From the NCBI GenBank assembly GCA_049324695.1, contig JBMOMJ010000007.1, positions 124,001 to 188,000 on the forward strand: a DNA stretch of 64,000 nucleotides, written 5' to 3'. Source of the stretch: PMG-095 sp049324695 (GTDB lineage Bacteria > Myxococcota_A > Polyangia > Polyangiales > Polyangiaceae). The notes below the pieces were generated by a model that was given only the letters and a program-made list of their open reading frames with translations, ran no database searches and was not told the DNA's origin. The position numbers and the translations under genes were made by a program. This document shows positions 43,548-51,086 of the stretch, one piece after another; position 1 is the stretch's first letter; the number at the start of each line of letters is the position of its first letter.

Positions 43548-44189
43548 TCAGCGGGAGAGCACGACGTGCGTGGCTTTGGATGTAACCACGTGCTCGCTCA
43601 GGCGGTAACCGAGCGCGAGCAAGTCGATGCCGTGGAACAGGTGTTCGCCGGAGCCGAGGAGGACAGGGGAAATCGCGAAGTGGAGTTCGTCGACCAAGCG
43701 GGCTTGTAGGTAGGCGCGCAGTGTCGCGACTCCGCCGCCGAGGCGAACGTCTTTGCCAGCGGCGGCGACACGAGCGCGTTCGAGCGCTGCGTGAATGCCG
43801 TCGGTCACGAAGTGGAAGGTGGTGCCGCCGTCCATCGTGATCGGCGCGCGCGCATGATGCGTCAGCACGAACACGTCGGTATGGTACGGCGGGTTTTCAC
43901 CCCACCAACCGCGCCAAGACTCGTCCGGCCACGGGCCGCGAATTGGGCCGAACATATTGCGACCTAGAATCCAAGCGCCAATGTTGGCGATCCCACGTGC
44001 GGTGATATCGTCGTCGATGCCGGTTTCGCCTCCCTCCCTGCCTTGCATGGACTGAAAGGTGCGCGTGGGGATCATCCACTCGTGCAAGCCGAATCCCCCG
44101 ACTCCGAGCGGATTCGTTTGGTCTTGGTTGGGGCCGGCGCCGTAACCATCGATGGACACGCTAAAGGCATGAACTCGCAACTTGCTCAT
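43548..44189 (-). CDS. Dihydrofolate reductase-family (RibD C-terminal) protein
   Basis: The 213-residue protein matches the RibD_C/DHFR-like fold common in stand-alone reductases: LRVHAFSVSIDGYGAGP at the start, GAWILGRNMFGPIRGPW, YHTDVFVLTHHARAP, and the C-terminal LVDELHFAISPVLLGSGEHL. AAGGAG precedes the ATG. The substrate is unknown. No riboflavin or folate genes are near. Confidence 0.88.
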   Translation of the reverse strand: MSKLRVHAFSVSIDGYGAGPNQDQTNPLGVGGFGLHEWMIPTRTFQSMQGREGGETGIDDDITARGIANIGAWILGRNMFGPIRGPWPDESWRGWWGENPPYHTDVFVLTHHARAPITMDGGTTFHFVTDGIHAALERARVAAAGKDVRLGGGVATLRAYLQARLVDELHFAISPVLLGSGEHLFHGIDLLALGYRLSEHVVTSKATHVVLSR

Positions 44190-44319
44190 CGAAAACTCCT
44201 TGCTCGAGCGCCGAAGCGCGGTCGCTCGGAAGTGTGACGAACCTGCCTCGGCGAAATCGACAGGTCATCGCAAAAAAACGCCGCTTGCGAGGCGCGCTGG
44301 CGGGACACCGCTGGCGCAT

Positions 44320-44763
44320 TTAGTCGCGCGGGCGCTTCGGCGGCGCGGCCGACCGCGGGGCAAGAACCTCAGAATCCTTCACTGTCGCACCGGGAGCGTC
44401 GCTCAACACTGCCGCCTGCAGCCGCTCGGCCCTCGAGTGATCCACAGCAGGAACCCACAAGATGATGTCGTCGGCACCGCAACTAACAATCTTCGTGTTC
44501 GTGAGCCCCAATGGCTCTAGCGCACGCTCCACGGCTCGAGCATTCGTGCCACCCAGCACGACGACGAGACCGCCCGCTTCGAGCGGCAACACCTTCTCGA
44601 AGCGTTTCGCGGACGGGCCCGGCGCCGCGAGCGCGGTACACACTTCGAGCACGGGATCGGCACTCGGGCGTGCCGGCGCCGGCTCGGGCTCCTTCTTCGT
44701 GCGAGCGCAGCCCGAACTCACCGTCACAATGAGCGCCAGCAGCGCGCTGCGCACAGCCAACAT
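44320..44763 (-). CDS. Small lipoprotein of unknown function
   Basis: The 147-residue product has a lipoprotein signal (LLALIVTVSSGCARTK), a Pro-rich stretch, and a small alpha/beta domain (GGLVVVLGGTNARAVERALE). No family recognised. Two Cys remain in the mature domain (EVCTAL and VSCGAD). Confidence 0.65.
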   Translation of the reverse strand: MLAVRSALLALIVTVSSGCARTKKEPEPAPARPSADPVLEVCTALAAPGPSAKRFEKVLPLEAGGLVVVLGGTNARAVERALEPLGLTNTKIVSCGADDIILWVPAVDHSRAERLQAAVLSDAPGATVKDSEVLAPRSAAPPKRPRD

Positions 44764-44818
44764 ATCAGCCGGCGTACACTCGTTCGAGCTTGGGTTCTAC
44801 ATCGGCACGCTTTGGCGC

Positions 44819-45172
44819 TCAGAAGCACAGCGCGCGAACGCGGTGCACGCCGGTCGCGCCCTCTTGGGCCTTGTAGATCGCTCCAATTTCGGACCAGCCG
44901 CCGCAAGCACGAGCTTCACCCGCTGGCTTTGCAGCAGAAACCCGTCTCACGACTCGTTTGCTCTTCGACGGTGCTGATGCAGCGCTGGGCGTCACCGACG
45001 GCGTGAGCTGGCCTTCGAAGACGACCTCGCTGGGAGGCTCGACAGCGCGCGGCAGAGCTTCGAGCGTCACTTGGGTGGGCCTCGGCGGGGCCCGGAACGC
45101 GCCGGTGGCAACGCCGAGTAGTCCGGCGCCGCTAGCCATGAGCGACGCGAACAGAATTGCTTGCTTTAGCAT
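44819..45172 (-). CDS. Small exported protein of unknown function
   Basis: AGGAG before the ATG at 45172 sets a 117-residue product with an N-terminal hydrophobic helix (AILFASLMASGAGLLGVATG), a Pro/Val linker and a basic stretch (SKSKRVVRRVSAAK), ending in RVRALCF. No family recognised. A weak -24/-12-like element lies at 45228-45243 upstream. Confidence 0.55.
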   Translation of the reverse strand: MLKQAILFASLMASGAGLLGVATGAFRAPPRPTQVTLEALPRAVEPPSEVVFEGQLTPSVTPSAASAPSKSKRVVRRVSAAKPAGEARACGGWSEIGAIYKAQEGATGVHRVRALCF

Positions 45173-45668
45173 GTCAATTCTCCTGGCAGCGCACTGCTTT
45201 CGAGCATGCCGTTGTGCGGAAAAGTCATGCATCGGGCGCGCCATGCGCAAAGGCTCGGCATTTCTCGAGCCAAGAACTTCAAGCGCACGACGGGACTGCG
45301 CGCGCACGTCACGGAGGCGCAAAGCCTGCGCGGCGTGTCATCCGAGGCAGAGTCTCACGCAGCTGGCAAGCGTCGTTCGCGTTGAGTCGCGCACTCGATC
45401 GAAAGAACTCGTACGCTGTGCACGCGCGTACATATTGGCGCATTTCGTCTGAGTTATCTTTCGCAATTCGCATTCAGCTCTTGCGCACGCGCTCAGACTT
45501 CCCCAACTATTGTTCTGAATTCCTTGAACCGCGTTTGGCTCGTCGCAACCAAGGTGGGGAGGAGCGTGGGGCCGACGAGTCTCGTCACTGATTTTTTAGT
45601 GATCTCGAGGTCGTGGGAGAAACGTAGTGACGAAGCGCGGCCGGGATCTTTCTGGAGGAGTAGACAGA
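45173..45668. other. Divergent region upstream of the sigma-54 activator
   Basis: About 500 bases without a supported gene. They hold a weak GG-N10-GC element for the left gene (45228-45243) and a small stem (TCACT/AGTGA around a T6 loop at 45585-45602). Nothing else was seen. Confidence 0.45.
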
Positions 45669-46712
45669 ATGTCAGGTTCGGTTCGTTCGGACGGGTTGGG
45701 TTCGGGCACACGAGCTGCCCCCATGGTGCTAGATGCCCGTATGTTGCAGCTCTACGCTCGCGTCGAGCAGTTGGGCCCAACGAATCTCCCATTGTTGTTG
45801 CTCGGTGAAACGGGCACGGGCAAGGAGGTTTTGGCGAGCTTCGCGCACGGCACGTCGAGCGTTCGCGACAAGAGCTTCGTGCGTATCAACTGCGCTGGCT
45901 TGTGCGAATCCGTCGTGGAAAGCGAGTTATTCGGGCACGAACGCGGAGCGTTTACCGGTGCGGTGCAAACCCGTCAGGGTTTCTTCGAAGCCGCCAACGG
46001 TGGTAGTTTGTTTTTGGACGAAGTTGCGGAGTTGCCATTGCAGACGCAAGCCAAGTTGCTGCGCGTACTCGAGTGTGGAGAGTTCCAGCGACTAGGCAGC
46101 GTAGAGGTGCGTCACACGAAGGTTCGGCTGATCGCCGCGACGCACCGCGATCTCGCCGGGCAGGTGAAGGCTGGTCGTTTCCGTAACGACTTGTTCTTTC
46201 GACTCAACGCGGCGACGGTCTACATACCGCCTTTACGCGAACGCCCGAGTGAGATCTTGCCGTTGGCTAGGTACTTCTTGGCGAGGTTCGACCAGTTGAA
46301 TGGCACGGCGCCACGCGAGCTCAGCCAAGCTGCCTGTAAGGTGCTCAGTGAGCACAGCTGGCCCGGCAACATTCGCGAGCTTCGCAACGTGATCGAAGTG
46401 GCCGCCGCGCTGTGTCAGTCATCGACGATCGACAGCGAGAGTCTGTCGATTGGAATGCTGGAATCTTGTACCAGCGCGTTCAGCGACGACGTGCCCACGA
46501 TGCCACCGCCACCTCCGGGTGATTCTTGGGGCAGCTCGGAGCTACGCAGCAATTTGCTGGCGTGCGAGCGCTATTTCATCTCTCGCGCGATTCAAGAAGC
46601 GCGAGGAAACCAGACCGAAGCGGCCAAGTTGCTCGGAATTTCGCGGCGCGCTCTGACGGGCAAGCTCAACGCGCACGGTTTCGAGCGCCCTCGGAAGCGC
46701 GTAACCGCGTAA
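45669..46712 (+). CDS. Stand-alone sigma-54-dependent transcription activator
   Basis: This 347-residue enhancer-binding protein has an AAA+ domain starting near residue 20 with Walker A (LLGETGTGKE), the sigma-54 contact loop GAFTGA, Walker B (GGSLFLDEVAEL), and the C-terminal FIS-type helix-turn-helix (NQTEAAKLLGISRRALTGKL). It has no N-terminal sensor domain, so activity is probably set by level or a partner, as in PspF-type activators. GGAGGAG 8 nt before 45669 sets the start. It lies beside two predicted sigma-54 promoters in the peptide locus and is their likely activator. Confidence 0.93.
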   Translation: MSGSVRSDGLGSGTRAAPMVLDARMLQLYARVEQLGPTNLPLLLLGETGTGKEVLASFAHGTSSVRDKSFVRINCAGLCESVVESELFGHERGAFTGAVQTRQGFFEAANGGSLFLDEVAELPLQTQAKLLRVLECGEFQRLGSVEVRHTKVRLIAATHRDLAGQVKAGRFRNDLFFRLNAATVYIPPLRERPSEILPLARYFLARFDQLNGTAPRELSQAACKVLSEHSWPGNIRELRNVIEVAAALCQSSTIDSESLSIGMLESCTSAFSDDVPTMPPPPPGDSWGSSELRSNLLACERYFISRAIQEARGNQTEAAKLLGISRRALTGKLNAHGFERPRKRVTA

Positions 46713-46810
46713 TAAACAAGAGACACCAGTGCTGCGCCTCAAAACTTGGCATTCGTTTTGGGGTCGGCGCCCCGAAACCTGGGCGTTCCAATTGATTCAC
46801 TCGATGGGAG

Positions 46811-46827
46811 CGGGAGCTGTGCTCCCG
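46811..46827. terminator. Hairpin downstream of the activator gene
   Basis: CGGGAGC-TGT-GCTCCCG is a perfect 7-bp stem about 100 bases past the stop, without a T-run. Two more imperfect hairpins follow before the peptide gene. Confidence 0.3.
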
Positions 46828-46925
46828 ACAAGCAAGGTTAGCGCTCTCGCCGCGAAGCGCCGCCTGGCGAAGCCAGGGTCCCGGAAGTAACGACTGTTAC
46901 CTCCGGACAAAGCACTAAACACTCG

Positions 46926-46963
46926 CACCCACCGCCGACGACGCTTCGTCACGGCGATGGGTG
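46926..46963 (-). terminator. Hairpin downstream of the peptide gene
   Basis: The arms CACCCACCGCCG and CGGCGATGGGTG pair with one mismatch around an inner GACGA/TCGTC stem. It sits 20 bases after the stop of the peptide gene and would end its transcript. No strong T-run follows. Confidence 0.5.
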
Positions 46964-46982
46964 CTGAGCGGAGGGAAAAGGA

Positions 46983-47126
46983 TCAGGCGAGGCGACGGCA
47001 GCAGCCGTAGCTGACGCCCGCGCGCACCTCGACGGGAACCTCTACCGTGAGTTGCTCATCGTCGCTCTCGATGAGGTTCTCGATTTCGTCATTCTTGGTC
47101 TCGATCAGTTCTTTCGAGTTTTCCAT
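46983..47126 (-). CDS. Candidate exported peptide precursor (47 aa)
   Basis: A 47-codon frame from the ATG at 47126 encodes an acidic leader (MENSKELIETKNDEI, then ENLIESDDEQLTVEVPVEV) followed by RAG and the short end VSYGCCRRLA. The layout of a Glu/Asp-rich amphipathic leader, then AG, then a small Cys-containing core is that of a leader-dependent peptide cut by a C39 peptidase, and such a peptidase-transporter is encoded in the divergent operon. The core would be about 10 residues with adjacent Cys. GAAAGG lies 11 nt upstream. It has a near-consensus sigma-54 promoter and a strong 5' hairpin. The leader is not recognised as NHLP or Nif11 type. The gene is below common annotation length limits. 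Confidence 0.72.
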   Translation of the reverse strand: MENSKELIETKNDEIENLIESDDEQLTVEVPVEVRAGVSYGCCRRLA

Positions 47127-47142
47127 TGTGATGTCTGCCTTT

Positions 47143-47169
47143 CTTCACACGACGCGATGTCGTGTGAAG
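47143..47169 (-). promoter_or_regulatory. 11-bp perfect inverted repeat in the peptide gene leader
   Basis: CTTCACACGAC-5 nt-GTCGTGTGAAG lies 17 bases before the ATG. The predicted sigma-54 start point falls at its upstream edge, so the mRNA would begin with this stem-loop, which could stabilise it or act on translation. It could instead be a repressor site. Confidence 0.6.
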
Positions 47170-47178
47170 CTCTCTTAG

Positions 47179-47194
47179 AGCAACCGTCGTGCCC
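47179..47194 (-). promoter_or_regulatory. Candidate sigma-54 promoter of the peptide gene
   Basis: On the minus strand GGGCACGACGGTTGCT matches TGGCACG-N4-TTGCW at all but the first base, with GG-N10-GC spacing. The start point would be near 47169. Confidence 0.7.
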
Positions 47195-47298
47195 ACCACG
47201 GCAGCGCGGTGTGAGACGGGTCGAGCTTCGCCCTTCAAGAGAAGTGGACTGCGCGCGTCGAGAAGTGAATGGATCGATTTGGAGATGTAATGGGAGTT

Positions 47299-47336
47299 AC
47301 GCGAGCACGAGTTCAACGGATCACTCATGCTCGCGT
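47299..47336. promoter_or_regulatory. Candidate activator-binding site (9-bp inverted repeat)
   Basis: ACGCGAGCA and TGCTCGCGT are perfect 9-bp arms around a 20-base spacer. The centre is about 137 bases from the left promoter and about 121 from the right one, suitable for a shared upstream activator site. A second small palindrome, CGCGTT-GGG-AACGCG, overlaps its right edge (47332-47346). Confidence 0.5.
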
Positions 47337-47437
47337 TGGGAACGCGTTTTCCCTTGTTGAGTCGGAGTTGGTTGTCGTTTGAGAAGCAGCCGGAGCGGGC
47401 AACGCGAGACCACCCCCAAATACTGCGAGGAACACCG

Positions 47438-47453
47438 GGGCACGTGTCTTGCT
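47438..47453 (+). promoter_or_regulatory. Candidate sigma-54 promoter of the export operon
   Basis: GGGCACGTGTCTTGCT has the same match as the divergent promoter. The start point would be near 47464, leaving a leader of about 35 bases with a GAGGGAGAAAGGA ribosome-binding site. Confidence 0.7.
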
Positions 47454-47498
47454 CGGTTGAAGCATCGCTCGGTGCATGGCGAGGGAGAAAGGACTCTG

Positions 47499-48203
47499 AT
47501 GGCGACGTTGGCTGATGTGAGTGCGACCGATTTCAAGCCCGAGAACGCCGGAGGAAAAGCGTTGATGGAGCGTGTGCTCGCGTTCGAGGCCCCTTACTTG
47601 GAGAGTCGCTTTCTCCAGTATCGGCTCGCGGCGGACGCAGCCTCGGCGCGTTCGCTCTTTCAGGAATTGAAGCGTTACCTATTCCTGGCTGCGGATGCGT
47701 CCGCTAGTATGCCCATGGTCTCGGCGTTGGTGGACGCCGCGTGGCACCAATTCATTCTGTTCACGGAAGAGTACCGTGCGTTCTGCGAGGACGTGATCGG
47801 TAGCTATCAGCATCACGGGCCGCGTGTGGCCGGCGCGGCGCCGAGTAGCGAGCCGCCGCTCGATCCGGCGACGTTCTTTCACGCCTACCGTGAGCACTTC
47901 GGCCCTCCGCCGGATGTTTGGCACAACGAGCGTTGCTTGCGACCTGAAACCCGGCTCGTGCACCCCTTCGATACTCGCTTCGACGTCGAAGTCCGCGATC
48001 GGGTCGTGCGCTTGCGTCGTCATCGCAGCGCAGGGACCGCGGTGGTGTGTGTAGTGAGCGCGCGCGCTGGCGACGCCGTGCGCTTCATCGCCGAACACGA
48101 TGTGTTTTTGGTGCGCGAGCTGCCTGGCTTGCGCGGCGTGAATGAGCAGCTGGCTCTACTAACGCCGCTCGTCGAGCACGACATTCTGCATCTCGCTTTT
48201 TGA
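47499..48203 (+). CDS. GRDP-like protein (first gene of the export operon)
   Basis: The ATG at 47499 follows a strong ribosome-binding site. The 234-residue product has the signature region of glycine-rich-domain-containing-protein-like (DUF1399) proteins: YLFLAADASASMPMVSALVD, AAWHQFILFTEEYRAFCEDV and IGSYQHHGP, with conserved Trp-His and His-His. It is soluble and has no signal peptide. In this locus it may act on or carry the precursor peptide in the cytoplasm, which is inference from position only. The C-terminus is beta-rich and ends in LVEHDILHLAF. Confidence 0.65.
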   Translation: MATLADVSATDFKPENAGGKALMERVLAFEAPYLESRFLQYRLAADAASARSLFQELKRYLFLAADASASMPMVSALVDAAWHQFILFTEEYRAFCEDVIGSYQHHGPRVAGAAPSSEPPLDPATFFHAYREHFGPPPDVWHNERCLRPETRLVHPFDTRFDVEVRDRVVRLRRHRSAGTAVVCVVSARAGDAVRFIAEHDVFLVRELPGLRGVNEQLALLTPLVEHDILHLAF

Positions 48204-48238
48204 GCTGAATCGGACGACCGCTGCGAACGGATGGCAAC

Positions 48239-49834
48239 ATGAGAGCATGGTATGGGTGCATTTTGGGCCTGGTCACGAGCTTGTTTGGTCTCGCGTCGAG
48301 TGTGCCTGACGCTCGTGCGGACGCCGTCAGCCATGAAAAGAGGACGCGCCCACGATTCGACGTGAAGCGGCGCTGTGAGATGGATCCACGCGTGCGTCTC
48401 GGGCAAATTTCCCTCGATGTGTGCGTCGGGGGCGAGTTGTTCTTTCGCGAAAAGTTCCAGGGCAATGGGCGAACGTGCGGTTCATGCCATCCGGCGAACA
48501 ACAACTACACCATCGACACGGCGTTCATCTCCAAGCTTCCCGACCATGATCCGTTGTTCATCTCGGAGCAGAACCCGTACCTGACCGAGCTCGAAGTTCC
48601 GGAACTGCTGCGCGAGCTCGGGTTGATTCGCGTGAACGCCGATGGGTTCGACGATCTCACCAACAAGTTCGTAATGCGCTCGGTACCACACATGCTCGGC
48701 CTGGCTGCGAGTATCACGGCGCCGCCACTCGATACATTCGATACCACGCACGCAACCGACGGAACCCTGCTGCCTCCGTTGGAACGGCTCGGTTGGAGTG
48801 GCGACGGTTCGCCGGGCGAAGGCAGGCTGCGCGACTTCGCGGACGGCGCCATCACGCAGCACATGACGCGCTCACTGCAGCGACGACCGGGTACCGACTT
48901 CGTATTACCGAACGATGCAGAGCGAGACGCGATGGCGGCCTTTTCGGGCAGCATCGGTCGTATGGAAGACATCGATTTGAACGTGGTGTCGCTCACCGAT
49001 CTGGGCGCCGAAGTAGGCCGCAACACCTTCTTAACCGGCGCCGGTAGCGAGTGTGGCCAGCGCTGCCATCTCAACGCGGGCGCCAATGCGTTCACGTTGA
49101 ACGCGGACAACGTGCCGCAGCCTGCGTCGAACGTGTCGCTCGACATCGGCACGGCGTTGGTGCGTCATCCGCTGGTCGACGAGCTCGCTATTCCGATCGA
49201 TGGTGGCTTCGGCACGCGCCCGCTCGATGCGGACGGCGACGGCGTGGACGACTCGTTCGGCAATGGCGGCATGAACGTACCGCCGCTGATCGAGGCAGCC
49301 GATACGGCTCCGATGTTCCATTCGAATGCGTTCGAGACGCTCGAGGACGCCATCGCTTTCTACGCTTCACAAGACTTTGCCGACTCGTTCATCGCCCACG
49401 TGAGCAAGTTCGACAACCGAGACTTTGGTCAAGCCATGCCGCTCAGTCCGCAAGATATCGCGGATCTGGGGCGATTCTTGCGAGTTCTGAACGCCTCGCT
49501 CAACTGTCAGATGGCGAGCTATCGGCTGTCGTCCGCCATCGACATCGTGGCGGAGTACGGCGACCGCGAACGGCGTGTCACTAACGGCTTGGTCGATTTG
49601 ACGCGTGCCGAGTTGGAAGACGCACTAGAGGTTCTCGGCGCGGTGACTGAGCTCCATCGCGACGGACAACAGCGGATTTTGCGTGCACTGCTGCTGCTAC
49701 GTTGGGCCGATTGGCAAGGCGGCTACTTCCGAATGCGCACGTTGCGCTACGCGCTAGAGCTGATCCGCGAAGTGGAGCAGAGCTTCGGAACTGGCCTGAA
49801 AATGAAGCTGGGCGCCGGCACCTTGATGTTCTGA
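48239..49834 (+). CDS. Exported MauG/cytochrome c peroxidase-like dihaem protein
   Basis: The 531-residue protein has a signal peptide (CILGLVTSLFGLASSVPDARA). It has the first haem site GRTCGSCHPANNN and a second variant site ECGQRCHLNAGA (CX3CH instead of CX2CH). The order resembles the two-haem peroxidase/MauG family. MauG-type enzymes make oxidative post-translational changes on protein residues, and the MauG-like MbnH modifies a partner protein in copper-handling operons. In this peptide export operon a role in oxidising the exported peptide in the periplasm is inference. The gene sits 35 nt after the GRDP-like gene. Confidence 0.82.
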   Translation: MRAWYGCILGLVTSLFGLASSVPDARADAVSHEKRTRPRFDVKRRCEMDPRVRLGQISLDVCVGGELFFREKFQGNGRTCGSCHPANNNYTIDTAFISKLPDHDPLFISEQNPYLTELEVPELLRELGLIRVNADGFDDLTNKFVMRSVPHMLGLAASITAPPLDTFDTTHATDGTLLPPLERLGWSGDGSPGEGRLRDFADGAITQHMTRSLQRRPGTDFVLPNDAERDAMAAFSGSIGRMEDIDLNVVSLTDLGAEVGRNTFLTGAGSECGQRCHLNAGANAFTLNADNVPQPASNVSLDIGTALVRHPLVDELAIPIDGGFGTRPLDADGDGVDDSFGNGGMNVPPLIEAADTAPMFHSNAFETLEDAIAFYASQDFADSFIAHVSKFDNRDFGQAMPLSPQDIADLGRFLRVLNASLNCQMASYRLSSAIDIVAEYGDRERRVTNGLVDLTRAELEDALEVLGAVTELHRDGQQRILRALLLLRWADWQGGYFRMRTLRYALELIREVEQSFGTGLKMKLGAGTLMF

Positions 49835-49848
49835 TCGCGCGGGTCAGC

Positions 49849-51084
49849 ATGCCTTCTCCCTTCATGCGCACGACTCGCTCGCTGGATCGTGAGCTGTCGG
49901 AGCCGACGCCATTTTACTTCGGGGTGGCCGTGCTGCTATTGGCCGCCTGGGGCAGCTGGCTCACGTTCGCGCAAATCCCCGTTTTCTCTGGAAGCACGCG
50001 TGGACGTTTGGAGGTTGCAACGACGACGCACCGCGCAGCCACCCCGTCGGCGGGACGCGTAACGCTTTTCTCCGTAAAGCTCGGCGATGACGTGAAGGCC
50101 CAGCAAGTGCTGCTCGAACTGGATGACAGCGTCGAGCGCCGCCGCCTGAACGAAGCGCTCGCCAATGTCTCCGCGCTCGATTTGCGGCTATCGGCAGCAC
50201 GCGTGGAGCGCCGAGCGGCGGAGCAAGTGAGAGCCTGGCAGGCAAAAGCTTTCGACGCCGCCGTTGCGCAAAGTCGCGCGGCGCTAGCGGAGGTCAGCAA
50301 TGATTTGGTGTTTCGCCGGGAACAAGCAGATCGCGCCGAGCGGCTGCAGCGAGAAGCCTTGATGTCTGCGAGCGACGCATTGCTACAAGCGCAAGGGTTG
50401 TCGAAAACTCTTTCGCAAGTCACGAGCGCCGAGGCGGGCCTTACGCGCGAACGGCTGAATGGGCAGCATGCCGATCAGATTCAAGTCGCGAAGATCGCCG
50501 AGGTGGAGCGCCAGATTGCAGATTTGGAAGCTTTGCGCGTCACAGCCGTGGCCAGCGTGGGCACTGCCGAGGCCGAGCTCTCGAAGAAGGTGGTGCGCGC
50601 GCCGATTGCGGGCCGCGTCGGCAGCGTCGCCTCGATTCAGGTGGGTGACGTACTCGACGAGGGCGCCGTGGTGGCAAGCGTGGTGCCCAACGACCCCTTG
50701 CGCATCGTTGCGGAGTTCGAACCGAGCCTCGCGGTGGGTCGAATTCGAACCGGTCAAACCGCGCGCGTGCGCTTGGCCGGGTTCTCGCTGGTCGAATTTG
50801 CGCGCTTCGATGCCAGCGTGACGCAAGTTGCGAGCGAAGCTCAAGGTGGAACCATCCGCGTCGAGCTCGGCATTGCGTCGCTGCTCGCGGATCCGCGCGT
50901 GCAGCACGGTTTGCCAGCGATGGTGGAGGTGTGCGTCGACAAGGCAACGCCGTGGCAGCTGGTGCTGCGCGCCTTGGGCGAAGCTGTTGCACCTCGGCGT
51001 TACGAAACGCCGATGCTGCCGGATGCAAACGACGGCAAGGGGTCGCTCAGCGTGCAAACCAGCACGCGCCCGTTGGGAACTTGA
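49849..51084 (+). CDS. HlyD-family membrane fusion protein (NHLM-type)
   Basis: The periplasmic adaptor links an inner-membrane ABC exporter to an outer-membrane channel. From the ATG at 49849 the 411-residue protein has one N-terminal transmembrane helix (FYFGVAVLLLAAWGSWLTFA), a barrel/lipoyl half (GRVTLFSVKLGDDVKAQQVL and ELDDSVERRRL), a long coiled coil (AVAQSRAALAEVSNDLVF to QIADLEALR), and the second lipoyl half (VVRAPIAGRVGSVASIQVGD). The gene begins 14 nt after the dihaem protein and ends 2 nt before the peptidase-ABC gene. Confidence 0.9.
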   Translation: MPSPFMRTTRSLDRELSEPTPFYFGVAVLLLAAWGSWLTFAQIPVFSGSTRGRLEVATTTHRAATPSAGRVTLFSVKLGDDVKAQQVLLELDDSVERRRLNEALANVSALDLRLSAARVERRAAEQVRAWQAKAFDAAVAQSRAALAEVSNDLVFRREQADRAERLQREALMSASDALLQAQGLSKTLSQVTSAEAGLTRERLNGQHADQIQVAKIAEVERQIADLEALRVTAVASVGTAEAELSKKVVRAPIAGRVGSVASIQVGDVLDEGAVVASVVPNDPLRIVAEFEPSLAVGRIRTGQTARVRLAGFSLVEFARFDASVTQVASEAQGGTIRVELGIASLLADPRVQHGLPAMVEVCVDKATPWQLVLRALGEAVAPRRYETPMLPDANDGKGSLSVQTSTRPLGT

Positions 51085-51086
51085 CC

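Larger units (their letters stand above)
47127..47498. promoter_or_regulatory. Divergent sigma-54 control region of the peptide locus
   Basis: The region between the peptide gene and the export operon holds two outward-facing -24/-12 promoters, a perfect 11-bp inverted repeat at the peptide mRNA 5' end, and a 9-bp inverted repeat near the middle. No further gene is supported. Confidence 0.65.

Noticed and set aside
43395..43560. Possible small regulator gene upstream of trxB
   Set aside because: A GTG frame starts TSLAEPEAPGPVRSS but shows no helix-turn-helix and runs into the antisense of the reductase gene.
45228..45243. Sigma-54 promoter for the 117-aa exported protein gene
   Set aside because: TGGCGCGCCCGATGCA keeps the GG-N10-GC spacing but departs from consensus in both conserved boxes, and I could not separate it from chance.
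46713..46982. A second precursor peptide gene between the activator and the first one
   Set aside because: Frames there lack ribosome-binding sites and Cys-containing ends. The region is a series of hairpins.
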